Part shown: positions 16,982 through 25,297 of the stretch, piece by piece
How the letters are laid out: the number at the start of each line of letters is the position of its first letter
Position numbering within the stretch: the first letter of the stretch is position 1
Origin: Streptomyces afghaniensis 772
GTDB taxonomy: Bacteria > Actinomycetota > Actinomycetes > Streptomycetales > Streptomycetaceae
Assembly: GCA_000415505.1 (NCBI GenBank)
Contig: KE354164.1
Coordinates: forward strand, 1-41,250
Direction of reading: 5' to 3'
Length of the DNA: 41,250 nucleotides
Translations under genes and position numbers: made by a program
Notes under the pieces: model-generated
Databases searched by the model: none
Told to the model about the DNA's origin: nothing
The model's input: only the letters and a program-made list of their open reading frames with translations

Positions 16982-18124
16982 TCACCCCGCCTTTTCGTCG
17001 GTGGGGAAGAGGTTGACGTCCTCGGGGTCCGCACTGATCCCGACCCGCTCGCCGGCCACGGGCCCGCGGCCGGCGGGGACCTCCAGGCGCAGCAGCGGCC
17101 CGTCACCACCGTCGATCCGGATCCCGGCGCGCACCAGCGTGCCGACGTAGGTGGCGTTCTCCACCGTGCCGGTACAGAACCCGTCGCCGGCGGCACAGGC
17201 CCGCAGCCGGCCGGGCTGGACGGCGACCTTGACCCGGGTGCCCGAGGCGAGGTCGTGATGGCGGGCCTTGATCAGGCCACCACTGTTGTCGAGACGGACC
17301 AGGGTGTGCTCGCCGTCGTGCTGCTCGATACGCCCGGGCAGGAAGTTCGCCGCGCCGAGGAAGTCCGCCACGAACGGCGTCCTCGGCCGCTCGAACAGCT
17401 CGCGGGGGGTGTCGAACTGCTCGATAAGACCGTTGCGCATCACCGCGATACGGTCCGACATCACCAGCGCCTCTTCCTGATCGTGCGTCACATAGATGAC
17501 GGTCAGGCCGAGTTCCTGCTGGATGGTCTTGATCTCCACCTGCAGCTGGTCACGCAGCTTCTTGTCCAGCGCGCCCAGCGGCTCGTCCATCAGGATGACC
17601 GGCGGCCGGTAGACCAGCGCCCGGCACAACGCCACACGCTGCTGCTGACCACCGGACAGCTCACGCGGCTTACGGCCCCCGAACCCGGACAGGCCCGCGA
17701 TCTCCAGCGTCTCCCCGACACGCCGACGGATCTCGTCCTTCGGCACCCCGCGCAGCGTCAGCGGGAAAGCGACGTTCTCCGCGACCGTCATGTGCGGGAA
17801 CAGCAGGTACTGCTGGAAGACGAAACCGAGGCCCCGTTTCTGCGGCGCCAGGCGGGTGACGTCACGGCCGCCGACGGTGATGGTGCCGGAGTCGGGTTCG
17901 CAGAACCCGGCGATCATCATCAGGGTCGTGGTCTTGCCCGACCCGGAGGAGCCGAGGAAGGTGACGAACTCCCCCGCGGCGATCTCCATCGACGCCTCGT
18001 CGACAGCGACCACGTCCCCGTACGTCTTACGCAGTGCCACCACCGACAGCGCCTTGCCGGTCGCCGTGGCCGACTTGACGCCGGCCACCTTCACCGACGG
18101 TGCCGCGATACCGAATTCAGCCAC
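16982..18124 (-). CDS. ABC importer ATPase, PotA-type
   Basis: A 380-residue cytoplasmic ATPase. Walker A GSSGSGKTT at 58-66, Q-loop in FVFQQYLLFPHMTVAENV, signature LSGGQQQRVAL from 156, Walker B VILMDEPLGALD about 176-187, and a switch His in VIYVTHDQEEAL. The C-terminal third is a TOBE-type regulatory domain (FLGAANFLPG, then VAVQPGRLR), as in PotA, FbpC and similar importers. The GTG start at 18124 overlaps the end of the binding-protein gene by eight bases. Codons and motifs are intact. Confidence 0.93.
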   Translation of the reverse strand: MAEFGIAAPSVKVAGVKSATATGKALSVVALRKTYGDVVAVDEASMEIAAGEFVTFLGSSGSGKTTTLMMIAGFCEPDSGTITVGGRDVTRLAPQKRGLGFVFQQYLLFPHMTVAENVAFPLTLRGVPKDEIRRRVGETLEIAGLSGFGGRKPRELSGGQQQRVALCRALVYRPPVILMDEPLGALDKKLRDQLQVEIKTIQQELGLTVIYVTHDQEEALVMSDRIAVMRNGLIEQFDTPRELFERPRTPFVADFLGAANFLPGRIEQHDGEHTLVRLDNSGGLIKARHHDLASGTRVKVAVQPGRLRACAAGDGFCTGTVENATYVGTLVRAGIRIDGGDGPLLRLEVPAGRGPVAGERVGISADPEDVNLFPTDEKAG

Positions 18125-19220
18125 GAGCCCACTCCAACCAGCGCTTGGTGACGGCCGATTCGTTCTTCAGCCACCAGTCGACATCCGCATCGAAACCCTT
18201 GTCGTAGTACTTCGGCGCACCCGCCAGCGCGTTGCGCTCCTCCTCGGTGAGCTTGGCGTAAGCCACCGGAGACGACGGGTTCGACGGGAACGCCTTGGCC
18301 AGGTTGGCCTGGCTCTCGGCACGCAGCGCGAAGTCCATCAGCTTGTAGGCGTTGTCCGCGTTGGCCGCGCCCTTGGCGATGGCGTAACCCGAGAACTGGC
18401 GGCGCATGCCGTTGAGCTGCCGCTCGACCGGGACACCCTGCTTCTGCAGATCCGCGATCCGGCCGTCCCAGACGGTCGACATCGTCACCTCCTCGCGGCT
18501 CAGCAGCACACCGGGCAGCGGGCCGCTGTCCCAGAACTTCTTGATGTCGCCCCGCAGCCGGGTCAGCATCTTGAAGGCGCGGTCCAGGTCGAGCGGGTAC
18601 AGCTTGTCCATGGGGACGCCGTCGGCCAGCAGCGCGAACTCCAGCTCCGGCAGGTCACCGTCCGGGTGGACCATCGCCCGAGCGCCCTTGAACGCCTTGG
18701 TGTCCCAGAAGTCCGCCCACGACTCCGGCTTCTTACCCCCGAACGCGTCCGTGCGGTACGCGATGCACTGACCGTAGAAGCTGTGGCCGACGGCGTGGTC
18801 GGTGATCTGGGCCTCGGGGATCTTCGCGCTCTTCACGCTCTTGATCCGGTCGAGGTCCAGCGCCTCCAGCGCGTCCTGCTTGACGTACTTGGTGTGCGAC
18901 ATCATCGAGTTGTTGATGAGGTCACACTGCGGCCGGCCCTGCTTGATCTGGGCCAGCAGCGGGGCGTCGTCCAGGTTCAGCACCTTGACGCTGATGCCGG
19001 TCTCCTGCGTGAACGGCGTGTAGATCGCCTTCTGCAGGGCGGCACCGTAGGAACCGCCGCTGTCACGGACGACCACCGTCTTGCCGCCCTTGCCACCACT
19101 CCCACCGGCTGTCCGGCTGGAGCCGGTGCCGCAGGCGGCGAGGGACGGAAGAGCGGCGAGGGCGGCCAGACCGCCTGCTCCGCGCAGGAGCGCTCTACGA
19201 CCGATCTGGGCATCACTCAT
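18117..19220 (-). CDS. ABC importer substrate-binding lipoprotein, PotD-type
   Basis: A 367-residue extracytoplasmic binding protein. ATG 19220 was chosen because GAGGAG lies about eight bases upstream and the protein then begins with a twin-arginine/lipoprotein signal: RRALLRG at 8-14, a hydrophobic core, and a lipobox SLAAC with Cys30. The upstream open extension is low-complexity. The mature part (VVVRDSGGSYGAALQKAIYT, VPVERQLNGMRRQFSGYAIA) fits family-1 periplasmic binding proteins of the spermidine/putrescine type. It probably captures an amine or amino-acid-like solute. It is the first gene of the transporter unit and follows the cupin gene after a 415-base gap that may hold a promoter. 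Confidence 0.9.
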   Translation of the reverse strand: MSDAQIGRRALLRGAGGLAALAALPSLAACGTGSSRTAGGSGGKGGKTVVVRDSGGSYGAALQKAIYTPFTQETGISVKVLNLDDAPLLAQIKQGRPQCDLINNSMMSHTKYVKQDALEALDLDRIKSVKSAKIPEAQITDHAVGHSFYGQCIAYRTDAFGGKKPESWADFWDTKAFKGARAMVHPDGDLPELEFALLADGVPMDKLYPLDLDRAFKMLTRLRGDIKKFWDSGPLPGVLLSREEVTMSTVWDGRIADLQKQGVPVERQLNGMRRQFSGYAIAKGAANADNAYKLMDFALRAESQANLAKAFPSNPSSPVAYAKLTEEERNALAGAPKYYDKGFDADVDWWLKNESAVTKRWLEWARG

Positions 19221-19635
19221 GGCAATACTCCTCATCTGGGGACGCATTGGGACCAGCTGTGCGGGGGCTTTACCTCGCATGCGGGGGGATTGTTCAGGGC
19301 GGCGAACGCGGACAGAACATCGCCCGCTTGCCTTGCCGATCGCCGTTTGGGGCGCGTGTTCGCCGTGGCTCGAAGTTCCCGACGAGCTTGTCGCGGGAGC
19401 GACGTCGGCTGGGTGACCGGGTGGGTGGCGGTGGGGAAACTGGAGCCGGGACAGGGGGTGACCAGCGGAGTGGGGGTGGTCCTCAGCAGAGCCGGAGCAT
19501 GAGGGCTCTGATGAGGGATGAAGCAGATCCTGGCCTGGGGCTGAGGGACGGGCCGAGCGGACCATCGCCCCGGCGACGTTGCTCAGCAGGTAGCTTCGCG
19601 TAAACCCTGAAGGCGATCGGGGCCGGGCATCGGCA
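19221..19635. other. Intergenic region before the importer genes
   Basis: There is no coding frame with support. It separates the cupin gene from the binding-protein gene, both on the minus strand. I see no clear hairpin, no copy of the 17-bp GntR palindrome and no convincing -35/-10 pair. The importer could therefore be read from upstream or from an actinobacterial promoter that I cannot recognise. Confidence 0.4.
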
Positions 19636-19989
19636 TCACGTCACGGTCACGTAGATCTTGCGCACGGTTTCGATGGTCTTCCAGACGCCGACGTAGCCCG
19701 GCTTCATGACGAAGCTGTCGCCGGCCTTGTAGATCACCGGCTCGCCGCCTTCAGGTGTGAGTTCGACGATGCCGGAGAGGATGTGGCAGAACTCGAAGGT
19801 CTCGCCCTTGATCGAGCGCATCTCGCCGGGCGTCGCTTCCCAGACGCCCGTATGGATCGACTCCCCACGGGCGACGTCCTGGGCCCAGGTCCGAAAAGCA
19901 GGGTTGCCGGACATCAGGCGTTCCGGGAGCGGGCCGGACTCTCGCGGCGTGAAGGAGGGATTGGTGTCGATGGCCTTCAGGAGCGACAT
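19636..19989 (-). CDS. Small cupin-domain protein (cupin_3 / ureidoglycine-aminohydrolase-like fold)
   Basis: A 117-residue single-cupin protein. ATG 19989 has an AAAGGAAAG site upstream; a longer open frame upstream lacks protein character. The barrel motifs are GEMRSIKGETFEFCHILSGI, then PVIYKAGDSFVMKPGYVGVW, matching the cupin_3 family of about 110-120 residues. Members near amine-oxidation genes are common and are thought to bind a metal or a pathway intermediate; the reaction is unknown. It lies downstream of the SDR gene on the same strand. Confidence 0.8.
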   Translation of the reverse strand: MSLLKAIDTNPSFTPRESGPLPERLMSGNPAFRTWAQDVARGESIHTGVWEATPGEMRSIKGETFEFCHILSGIVELTPEGGEPVIYKAGDSFVMKPGYVGVWKTIETVRKIYVTVT

Positions 19990-20328
19990 GTCTTTCCTTT
20001 TGGAGCTTGAGAAGTTGGTGGCCGCGGCCAGGGTCGACGAGCTGCTGCCGAGCGGCATCTGACACACGCTCGTGGGCATGGCCCTTTCCCGATGTGCGGA
20101 GGCCGATACGAGGCATCGTGGCTCGTGCCGAGGTGCCCGGGTGGCTCGGATACGGTTGTCGGCACGGGCGCACTGAGGGTGACGCCGTTCGAGCGGGGCA
20201 GGCGAATGGGGCACGCGCTCGACGCTTGTTCGACGGTTCATGTCGCAATCGGCGGACGCCCGAGGCAGAAGGAGCGACGGAGAACAGGTCGTTCAGCTCC
20301 TTGCTGATGGTGATGCCCAGCAAGGTGT
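19990..20328. other. Intergenic region between the SDR and cupin genes
   Basis: A 339-base gap. A minus-strand stretch just after the SDR stop (WLNTLLGITISKELNDLFS and on to about 20240) has a protein-like look but no start, motif or proper end, so I leave it unassigned. No terminator hairpin or operator copy is evident. Confidence 0.35.
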
Positions 20329-21072
20329 TCAGCCAGCGGTGTACCCGCCGTCGACGGTCAGGACCGATCCGGTCACGTACGACGACTCCCGCGAGGCGAA
20401 GAAGAGCACCGCGTCGGCGACCTCTTCGGGGGTGGCGAGGCGTTGGAGCGGGATCGTGCTCTCGCGCTGACGGCGGTAGCCCTCGGGGTCGGGCCTGCGC
20501 TGGAACGCCGCTTCGATGATCGGTGTGGCGGTCAGACCCGGAGCGACGACGTTGACCCGGATGTTGCGCGGGGCCCATTCGATCGCGGCGCCCTTGGCGA
20601 GCATGATGAGGCCCCCCTTGGCGGCGGAATACAGGACCTGCCCGGACATGCCGACCATGCCCAGCCGTGAACTGACGCAGACGAACGAGCCGCCGGTCTC
20701 GGGCATCAGCGGGGCGAAGTGCTTCATCACCAGGAACGCGCTGAGCAGGTTGCTCTCGAGCACGTTCCTCGCGTCGTCGCAGGCCATCTCGGTGAGCGGA
20801 CTGTCGGCCTGCAGGCCGTGGTTGAGGACGACGACGTCGACGGTGCCGAAGGTCTCTGCGGCCTGCTTGGCCAGGTGCTCGACGAACGTCTCGTCGTTGA
20901 GGTCTCCGGGAACGTACAGATCGTCGGGCTCAGCGCTGTCGAGCCGCTCCCTGCGGCCGGTGAGCAGGAGCCGCCCGCCCTCACGGCGGAAGTGGGAACT
21001 CACCGCCTGCCCTATGCCACTGCTGGCGCCTGTCACCAAGGCCGTGACGTTCTCGAGTCTCATGTCAGGCAC
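20329..21072 (-). CDS. Short-chain dehydrogenase/reductase
   Basis: A 247-residue classical SDR using NAD(P). Motifs: cofactor loop TGASSGIG at 14-21, NHG at 84-86 (the usual NAG position), catalytic Ser134/135, Tyr148 and Lys152 in YSAAK, and the C-terminal SSYVTGSVLTVDGGYTAG. A second start (MRLENV, 21063) three codons on is equally possible. TGRRE after the second strand suggests NADP preference, but that is weak. It probably oxidises or reduces a hydroxyl/keto intermediate in the same pathway, as it sits between the PLP enzyme and cupin genes with a 68-base gap to the former. Confidence 0.9.
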   Translation of the reverse strand: MPDMRLENVTALVTGASSGIGQAVSSHFRREGGRLLLTGRRERLDSAEPDDLYVPGDLNDETFVEHLAKQAAETFGTVDVVVLNHGLQADSPLTEMACDDARNVLESNLLSAFLVMKHFAPLMPETGGSFVCVSSRLGMVGMSGQVLYSAAKGGLIMLAKGAAIEWAPRNIRVNVVAPGLTATPIIEAAFQRRPDPEGYRRQRESTIPLQRLATPEEVADAVLFFASRESSYVTGSVLTVDGGYTAG

Positions 21073-21140
21073 TCCTCATTACGGGGGAGGTCGGTCGGGG
21101 GTGGGGTCTTGGGGAGGACGGGGGTCTCGTCCCGTGCCGG

Positions 21141-22250
21141 TCAGTTGAGGAATCCGCGGGCGTCGACCGGCCACCGCTCCAGCGACGTGCCCGTGCTGTC
21201 GGTGACGATCAGTTCCTCGAAACCGAGGACGACGGGGCATACATGGTTGGGCACCACCGGTACGACGCTTCCGACGCTGGGGCGGAAGTCGCCGTCCGGC
21301 AGCGGGAGGAACCCGTGGTACTCGTTGACCTTGGACAGGACCGCCTTCGTGCCGGCGATGCCGCCGTAGCCGATCTCGGGGCTGCCTTCTTTGCTGAGGG
21401 CCTTGTTGCCCACATCGACGATGACCTGGTCGGGGACCCAGTCACTGACCACGGTCCCGGCGACGAACAGCGCGATCTGGTCCTCCGTGCAGGAGCCCAG
21501 CCGGGCGTTGTTCAGATCGCCGAAGACGTACTCGCCGGGACGGATCTCGGTGATCACGCTGCTGCTGGTGGAGAACTCGACGGTGGGCGTGGAGCCGGCG
21601 CTGACCACCTCTGCGGTGACCCCGACGCCTTCGAGGCTGCGTACCGCGGTGGTGAGCGCGGCCTCCTGGTCCTGCGCGGCACGCTGGCGAGCGTCGCGAC
21701 CGAGGCAGCCGTGACCGGGATAGGTAAAGACGCCCGCCGGCACCAGACCGCGCTTGCGGGCGGCGAGCGCGAGGTCGCCCGCGAGCTCGGGCGGCGCCCC
21801 GGAACGACGGGCGCCGCAGTCGACCTCGATCACGACCTGCAGGCGGTCCGGTTCGTCTCCCATCGCGTCGGCGAGGGCCTCGATCGCCGCGACGTTGTCG
21901 ACGCCGACCCGCAGCCGGGCGGACTCGGCGAGCCGGCGGATCCGGGGCTTCTTCGATCCCGAGGCCCAGATCGGGTAGGCGAGGAAGATGTCGTCGAAGC
22001 CGGCCGCGGCGAAGACCTCTGCCTCACCGACGTTTCCCGCGGTGATCCCGACCGCGCCGGCCTCGATCTGGCGCCGACCGATCTCCACGCACTTGTGTGT
22101 CTTGACGTGCGGCCTGACCTTGATGTTGTGCTGGTCGGCGAAGCCCTGCATGCGGTCGATGTTGCCCTGCATGACGTCGACCAGCACGATCGGCGCGGGG
22201 GTGTCGATCCGCTCGACCAGAGCGTCGAGTGCTCGTTGCAGCTGATTCAC
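21141..22250 (-). CDS. PLP-dependent D-serine dehydratase-like / D-threonine aldolase-type enzyme
   Basis: A 369-residue protein from GTG 22250, preceded by AAGGAGGG. It is a fold-type III PLP enzyme: an alanine-racemase N-terminal barrel with PLP Lys50 in VRPHVKTHK, GITAGNVGEAEVFAAAGFDD, then VDCGARRSGA and HGCLG. A C-terminal beta domain carries the metal pair His336-x-Cys338 in VPNHVCPVV. His-x-Cys is the zinc motif of eukaryotic-type D-serine dehydratases, whereas D-threonine aldolases typically have His-x-Asp, so a dehydratase acting on a D-3-hydroxy amino acid is favoured. Such enzymes release enamine/imine products, the substrates of the RidA encoded next door. The exact substrate remains open. 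Confidence 0.85.
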   Translation of the reverse strand: MNQLQRALDALVERIDTPAPIVLVDVMQGNIDRMQGFADQHNIKVRPHVKTHKCVEIGRRQIEAGAVGITAGNVGEAEVFAAAGFDDIFLAYPIWASGSKKPRIRRLAESARLRVGVDNVAAIEALADAMGDEPDRLQVVIEVDCGARRSGAPPELAGDLALAARKRGLVPAGVFTYPGHGCLGRDARQRAAQDQEAALTTAVRSLEGVGVTAEVVSAGSTPTVEFSTSSSVITEIRPGEYVFGDLNNARLGSCTEDQIALFVAGTVVSDWVPDQVIVDVGNKALSKEGSPEIGYGGIAGTKAVLSKVNEYHGFLPLPDGDFRPSVGSVVPVVPNHVCPVVLGFEELIVTDSTGTSLERWPVDARGFLN

Positions 22251-22279
22251 GCTGCCCTCCTTGTGGTTCTGCCTGGAAC

Positions 22280-22307
22280 GATCGAGGGGAAATGATCGAG
22301 GGGAAAT
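22280..22307. repeat. Tandem 14-bp repeat, two copies plus a partial third
   Basis: GATCGAGGGGAAAT is repeated head to tail at 22280-22293 and 22294-22307, followed by GATCG. It lies in the 5' leader of the PLP enzyme gene, just ahead of its ribosome binding site. It may be slippage or a site that modulates expression. Confidence 0.6.
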
Positions 22308-22401
22308 GATCGGGGGGCGCGGGTGCTGACTCCCCCTCGATGCCGAACGCGCGTGCCCCGCGATATCGCGCGCACTCGGGTACACCGCCGTCGGGGCCGC
22401 C

Positions 22402-22887
22402 CTACGCAGCGGTGATGACCATCTGGATCTCGACCGGACTGTTGAGCGGCAGCCCGGCGACACCGATCGCGGTGCGGGCGTGCCGTCCGTTCTCGCCCAG
22501 TACCTCGATGAGCAGTTCACTGGCCGCGTTGGCGACCTGCGACTGCTCACCGAAGTCCGGCGTACTGGCCACGAAGACCAGCATCTGCACGATCCGGACC
22601 CGGTCCAGATCGCCCACCGCCTGCACGGCGGCGGCAAGGCAGTTCAGCACGGCATGGCGCGCGAGCTCCTTCGCGGTCTCCAGCTCCACGTCCCGGCCGA
22701 CAACGCCCTGATCCAGCAACTCACCGTCCCGATAGGGGAGTTGGCCGGAGATGTGGATGCTGGAGTCCACCGCCCGGTGGTGCACGAAGTATGCGTTGCC
22801 GGGAAGGTCGGGCAGCTCCAGTCCGATGTTCTGGAGCCTTTCCGAAGCCGAGTCGCCCTTGACGGTCTGAGGCAGGGGCAGGCTCAT
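22402..22887 (-). CDS. RidA/YjgF-family enamine/imine deaminase (copy 1)
   Basis: A 161-residue protein of the longer RidA subgroup; the core family is about 130 residues. It has an early SGQLPYRDGELLDQGVVGRD, LNCLAAAVQAVGDLDRV, and the C-terminal HARTAIGVAGLPLNSPVEIQ, in which Arg138 aligns with the catalytic arginine of E. coli RidA. These trimeric cytosolic proteins hydrolyse reactive enamines or imines made by PLP or FAD enzymes. It lies between the HAD and PLP enzyme genes. Its 3' part is identical in DNA to a second ridA at 26013-26501, while the 5' part has diverged. Confidence 0.9.
   Translation of the reverse strand: MSLPLPQTVKGDSASERLQNIGLELPDLPGNAYFVHHRAVDSSIHISGQLPYRDGELLDQGVVGRDVELETAKELARHAVLNCLAAAVQAVGDLDRVRIVQMLVFVASTPDFGEQSQVANAASELLIEVLGENGRHARTAIGVAGLPLNSPVEIQMVITAA
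22440..22655 (-). repeat. 216-bp perfect inverted repeat, copy 1 (inside ridA copy 1)
   Basis: On the minus strand these 216 bases match 26248-26463 on the plus strand without a mismatch (compared line by line). The match covers the last two-fifths of both ridA genes. Flanking bases differ immediately outside. Confidence 0.93.
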
Positions 22888-22960
22888 GCCGCCACCGCCT
22901 TGCTGTGGACCATTTCCTCAGTTCTCCTGTTTTCGGGTTCTCCAGTTCTCCGCTCGGACG

Positions 22961-23641
22961 TCAGGGGCGCGGCAGGCCGAAGAGGACCGGGAGGTCGGCG
23001 ATGTCGGTGATCCGCTCGTAGCCGAGCCAGTGCTCGTCATGCTCGAAGCCGCGGTCGACGTACACCTTGTTCTCGATGCCCATGACGGTCGCGGATCGGT
23101 GGTCATACATGGGGCTCGCGGAGACGTGGACGATCTCGTCGGGTGTCACGCCGAGCTTGTCAAACATGTACTCGAACGCGCTGAGTCGCGGCTTGTAGAC
23201 GCCCATCTCCTCGGCGCTGATGACGACCTCGAACGGGGCCTTGAGGTTCTCCGCGAGGCGCACGGCGTGCGCGGTGTCGCTGTTGGTGATGATGACCAGC
23301 GGGACCTCCTCGGCCAGGCGGTTCAGCGCCTCGGTGACACCGGGGTACGGGCCCCAGGTGGGGATGCGCTCGTACACCGCCCGCGCCTCGTCCTCGCGGT
23401 ACTCGAGGCCGACCTTGCGCGAGGCGCGTTCCATGGAACGCGCGACGACCTGGTGGAACGGCTGGTACGCGCCCGTGCACTCGTCGATCCGGTACGCCTT
23501 GCAGATCCGCAGGTACTCATCGGCGACCTCGGCCGGCAGTCGGTCGCCCAGGATCTCGCGCATCGTGTCGTTGATGCTGAACTTGATCAGCGTTCCGTTC
23601 ATGTCGAACGTCGCGAACTTGGGCTTGATGTCGAATGCCAC
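22961..23641 (-). CDS. HAD-superfamily hydrolase, haloacid-dehalogenase-type
   Basis: A 226-residue enzyme from GTG 23641, with AGGAGG close upstream. HAD motifs: nucleophile Asp13 in FDMNGTL, Ser121 in ITNSDTAHA, Lys150 in GVYKPRLSAFEYMF, and VHVSASPMYDHRSATVMGI with Asp180. The second motif-I aspartate of phosphatases is replaced by Asn, as in the type II (S)-2-haloacid dehalogenase group, which has Tyr or another residue there. A phosphatase role is therefore less likely than hydrolysis at a 2-substituted acid, but no substrate can be named. It is the first gene of the minus-strand series, directly behind two perfect operator palindromes. Confidence 0.88.
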   Translation of the reverse strand: MAFDIKPKFATFDMNGTLIKFSINDTMREILGDRLPAEVADEYLRICKAYRIDECTGAYQPFHQVVARSMERASRKVGLEYREDEARAVYERIPTWGPYPGVTEALNRLAEEVPLVIITNSDTAHAVRLAENLKAPFEVVISAEEMGVYKPRLSAFEYMFDKLGVTPDEIVHVSASPMYDHRSATVMGIENKVYVDRGFEHDEHWLGYERITDIADLPVLFGLPRP

Positions 23642-23680
23642 TGGTCCTCCTGTGTGTTTAAGTGGAGCCGCCTGACGCTG

Positions 23681-23697
23681 TGGTCGATTGTCGACCA
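23681..23697. promoter_or_regulatory. GntR-type operator 1 before the HAD gene
   Basis: TGGTCGATTGTCGACCA is a perfect 7-3-7 palindrome. It lies 40 bases before the HAD start codon and matches the TGGTnnACCA-like pattern common for FCD/FadR-type GntR regulators. Confidence 0.8.
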
Positions 23698-23703
23698 TCT
23701 GTC

Positions 23704-23720
23704 TGGTCGATTGTCGACCA
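23704..23720. promoter_or_regulatory. GntR-type operator 2 before the HAD gene
   Basis: An identical copy of the 17-bp palindrome at 23681-23697, six bases further upstream and 23 bp centre to centre. This spacing could allow two dimers to bind nearly in phase. Confidence 0.8.
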
Positions 23721-23847
23721 AATGTGTCTGAGCTGTCAACAGCGCCAGAGGAGCGCCTTGGGCAGGACGGCGCCGACCCCCTTCCGTGCGCATGAGGTGA
23801 TCCATCGGCGCAGCCCACTCGATGACGTTGATGCAACGCGGCGGAGG

Positions 23848-23885
23848 TATAGTCGACAAACGACCAAGTGGTCGGCAATCACCGA
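23848..23885 (+). promoter_or_regulatory. gntR promoter region with two operator-like sites
   Basis: A TATAGT -10-like hexamer (23848-23853) overlaps TAGTCGACAAACGACCA (23850-23866), which matches the 17-bp palindrome at 15 of 17 positions. A weaker site, TGGTCGGCAATCACCGA (23869-23885, 13 of 17), follows directly. Position over the promoter suggests autorepression. The -35 is unclear. Confidence 0.6.
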
Positions 23886-23899
23886 GGGAGGGCCACGGG

Positions 23900-24586
23900 G
23901 TGGACCACAAGTTCGAGTGGCAGGAGCAGCGGATGACGACGCCGGACGGCGTCTACCGCACACTGCGTGCCGCCATCCTCGATGGGACCGTGCCTCCTGG
24001 TGGCCAGCTGCGCGAGGCGCACATCGCCGCGGATCTCGGCATCAGCCGGTCCCCGCTGCGCGAGGCGCTGACCAAGCTGGAGGAGGAAGGCCTCGTCGTG
24101 AAGATCCCCTACCGTGGGGCGTTCGTCGTGGAGGTGAGTGCTCGGGAGGTCGCCGAGATCGACTCGGTCCGGCTGCGCGTCGAGCCGTACGCCGCCGAGC
24201 TCTCGGCCGAAGCGCTGCGCGGTCCTGAGCGGCCCCAGCTGCTGCAAACCGTCGAGGATCTCCGCCGGGCCATGGAGAAGGACGACATCCCGGCCAGCAT
24301 CGACGCGCACCTCCGATTCCACCGGCTCTTCTACGAGCTCTCGGGGCACGGCGTCCTGCAGAGTCTCTGGAACGGCTGGGAGACCAAGCTGCGCCTCCAC
24401 CTCAGCGTCGACCACCGCACCTACAGCGACGACCCGCAGCAACTGGTCGTCGAGCACGAGCGGTTGGCCGCGGTCGCCCTGGAAGGCGACACCGACGCGT
24501 TCCGCCAGGAACTGGCTGCCCATTTCCCCGTGGGTCTGGGAGCCCGGGCGGGAGACCCGGGGGAGCCCGCGTCCCGGCATGTCTGA
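23900..24586 (+). CDS. GntR-family regulator with FCD ligand domain
   Basis: A 228-residue regulator from GTG 23900, chosen because GAGGGAGGG lies seven bases upstream; ATG 23933 is an alternative. The winged helix-turn-helix (about 12-75) reads GVYRTLRAAILDGTVPPGGQ, LREAHIAADLGISRSPLREA, then LTKLEEEGLVVKIPYRGAFV. The helical FCD domain includes DAHLRFHRLFYELSGHG with its metal/ligand histidines and a later EHERLAAVALEGDTDAFRQ. The last 15 residues look atypical. It is divergent from the HAD-RidA-PLP series and flanked by palindromic sites, so it is very likely the local repressor, released by a pathway acid or amino acid. Confidence 0.9.
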   Translation: MDHKFEWQEQRMTTPDGVYRTLRAAILDGTVPPGGQLREAHIAADLGISRSPLREALTKLEEEGLVVKIPYRGAFVVEVSAREVAEIDSVRLRVEPYAAELSAEALRGPERPQLLQTVEDLRRAMEKDDIPASIDAHLRFHRLFYELSGHGVLQSLWNGWETKLRLHLSVDHRTYSDDPQQLVVEHERLAAVALEGDTDAFRQELAAHFPVGLGARAGDPGEPASRHV

Positions 24587-25176
24587 GTCCATGCCGCCTG
24601 CGTGAGACATCCAAGCCCGCTCGCCACGGCGTCGACGTCGCTGCGTTCGGTGATCGAGGTGTGCGACCACGGGCAGGGCATCGATGAAGGGTCCGCCGGC
24701 GGGCGCATGCCGGATCGAGCGGCTGGGCCGAGTCCTGGGTGCCTCCTGTCGTGGCCGCGATCGGTCGGCTTCCGTCCGGCAACTGCCGCGCGCACGGTGA
24801 CGGACCCGCCCGCGCACCGCGACCAGGCAATGCGCCGATGTCGCCGACTCCGTTCGGGGTGGGGCAGCCGTGGCCGGTCGCGGCTGGTGAGGCGCATGCG
24901 TAACCGTTGATCGGCATGCATTCCGGCGGCGCCGTCCGCGCGGTGCCGAGGTTGCCGACGTATCTGCGGGCGACTCCCCCTGGAGTGCGGTGTCGCGAGG
25001 CTCGGGGACGCGGGCCGCGTTCGCTGTGCTGTTGAATGGCAAGCGCTGACTGGTAGTCAGGTCGGGCGGATCAAGAGGGCCAAGCGGTTCAGGCGGGTCA
25101 GCGGGTCACGGGGCAAGAGGATCAAGGGGCTTCACTGATCGCGCACTGGCCATGCGATCGCGATCGAATCTCAGTC
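24587..25176. other. Stretch without a supportable gene
   Basis: All frames give arginine/proline-rich translation without motifs or ribosome binding sites. Near 25050-25130 the DNA is purine-rich with recurring CAAG/GATCAAG words. No operator copy is seen. Confidence 0.4.
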
Positions 25177-25205
25177 TTGACAAAGTCTAAACTGGAGTTT
25201 ACTTT
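25177..25205 (+). promoter_or_regulatory. Sigma70-type promoter with embedded palindrome, before the DUF2180 gene
   Basis: TTGACA (25177-25182), a 17-base spacer, then TACTTT (25200-25205). The spacer and -10 contain TAAACTGGAGTTTA (25188-25201), a perfect 6-2-6 palindrome and a likely repressor site. The A+T-rich patch stands out against its surroundings. The start codon is about 90 bases downstream. Confidence 0.65.
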
Positions 25206-25297
25206 TCAAGCTCCTTGAGTAGGTGTGCGTGGCCTGGGTGGGTTTGTTCATGGGGGTTGGCTGCTGCACCTGGCCCCTGCTGAAATCGGAGTTGAGC

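Noticed and set aside
18117..19565. 482-residue binding protein starting at 19565
   Set aside because: The extra N-terminal part is low-complexity. A proper ribosome binding site and lipoprotein/Tat signal define the start at 19220.
21141..22637. 498-residue form of the PLP enzyme
   Set aside because: The upstream part is antisense-frame translation of ridA copy 1. The GTG at 22250 has an excellent ribosome binding site.
23879..25042. Long minus-strand open frame antisense to gntR
   Set aside because: Its translation is arginine/proline-rich without motifs and mirrors the regulator's codon pattern, so it is a GC-skew shadow.
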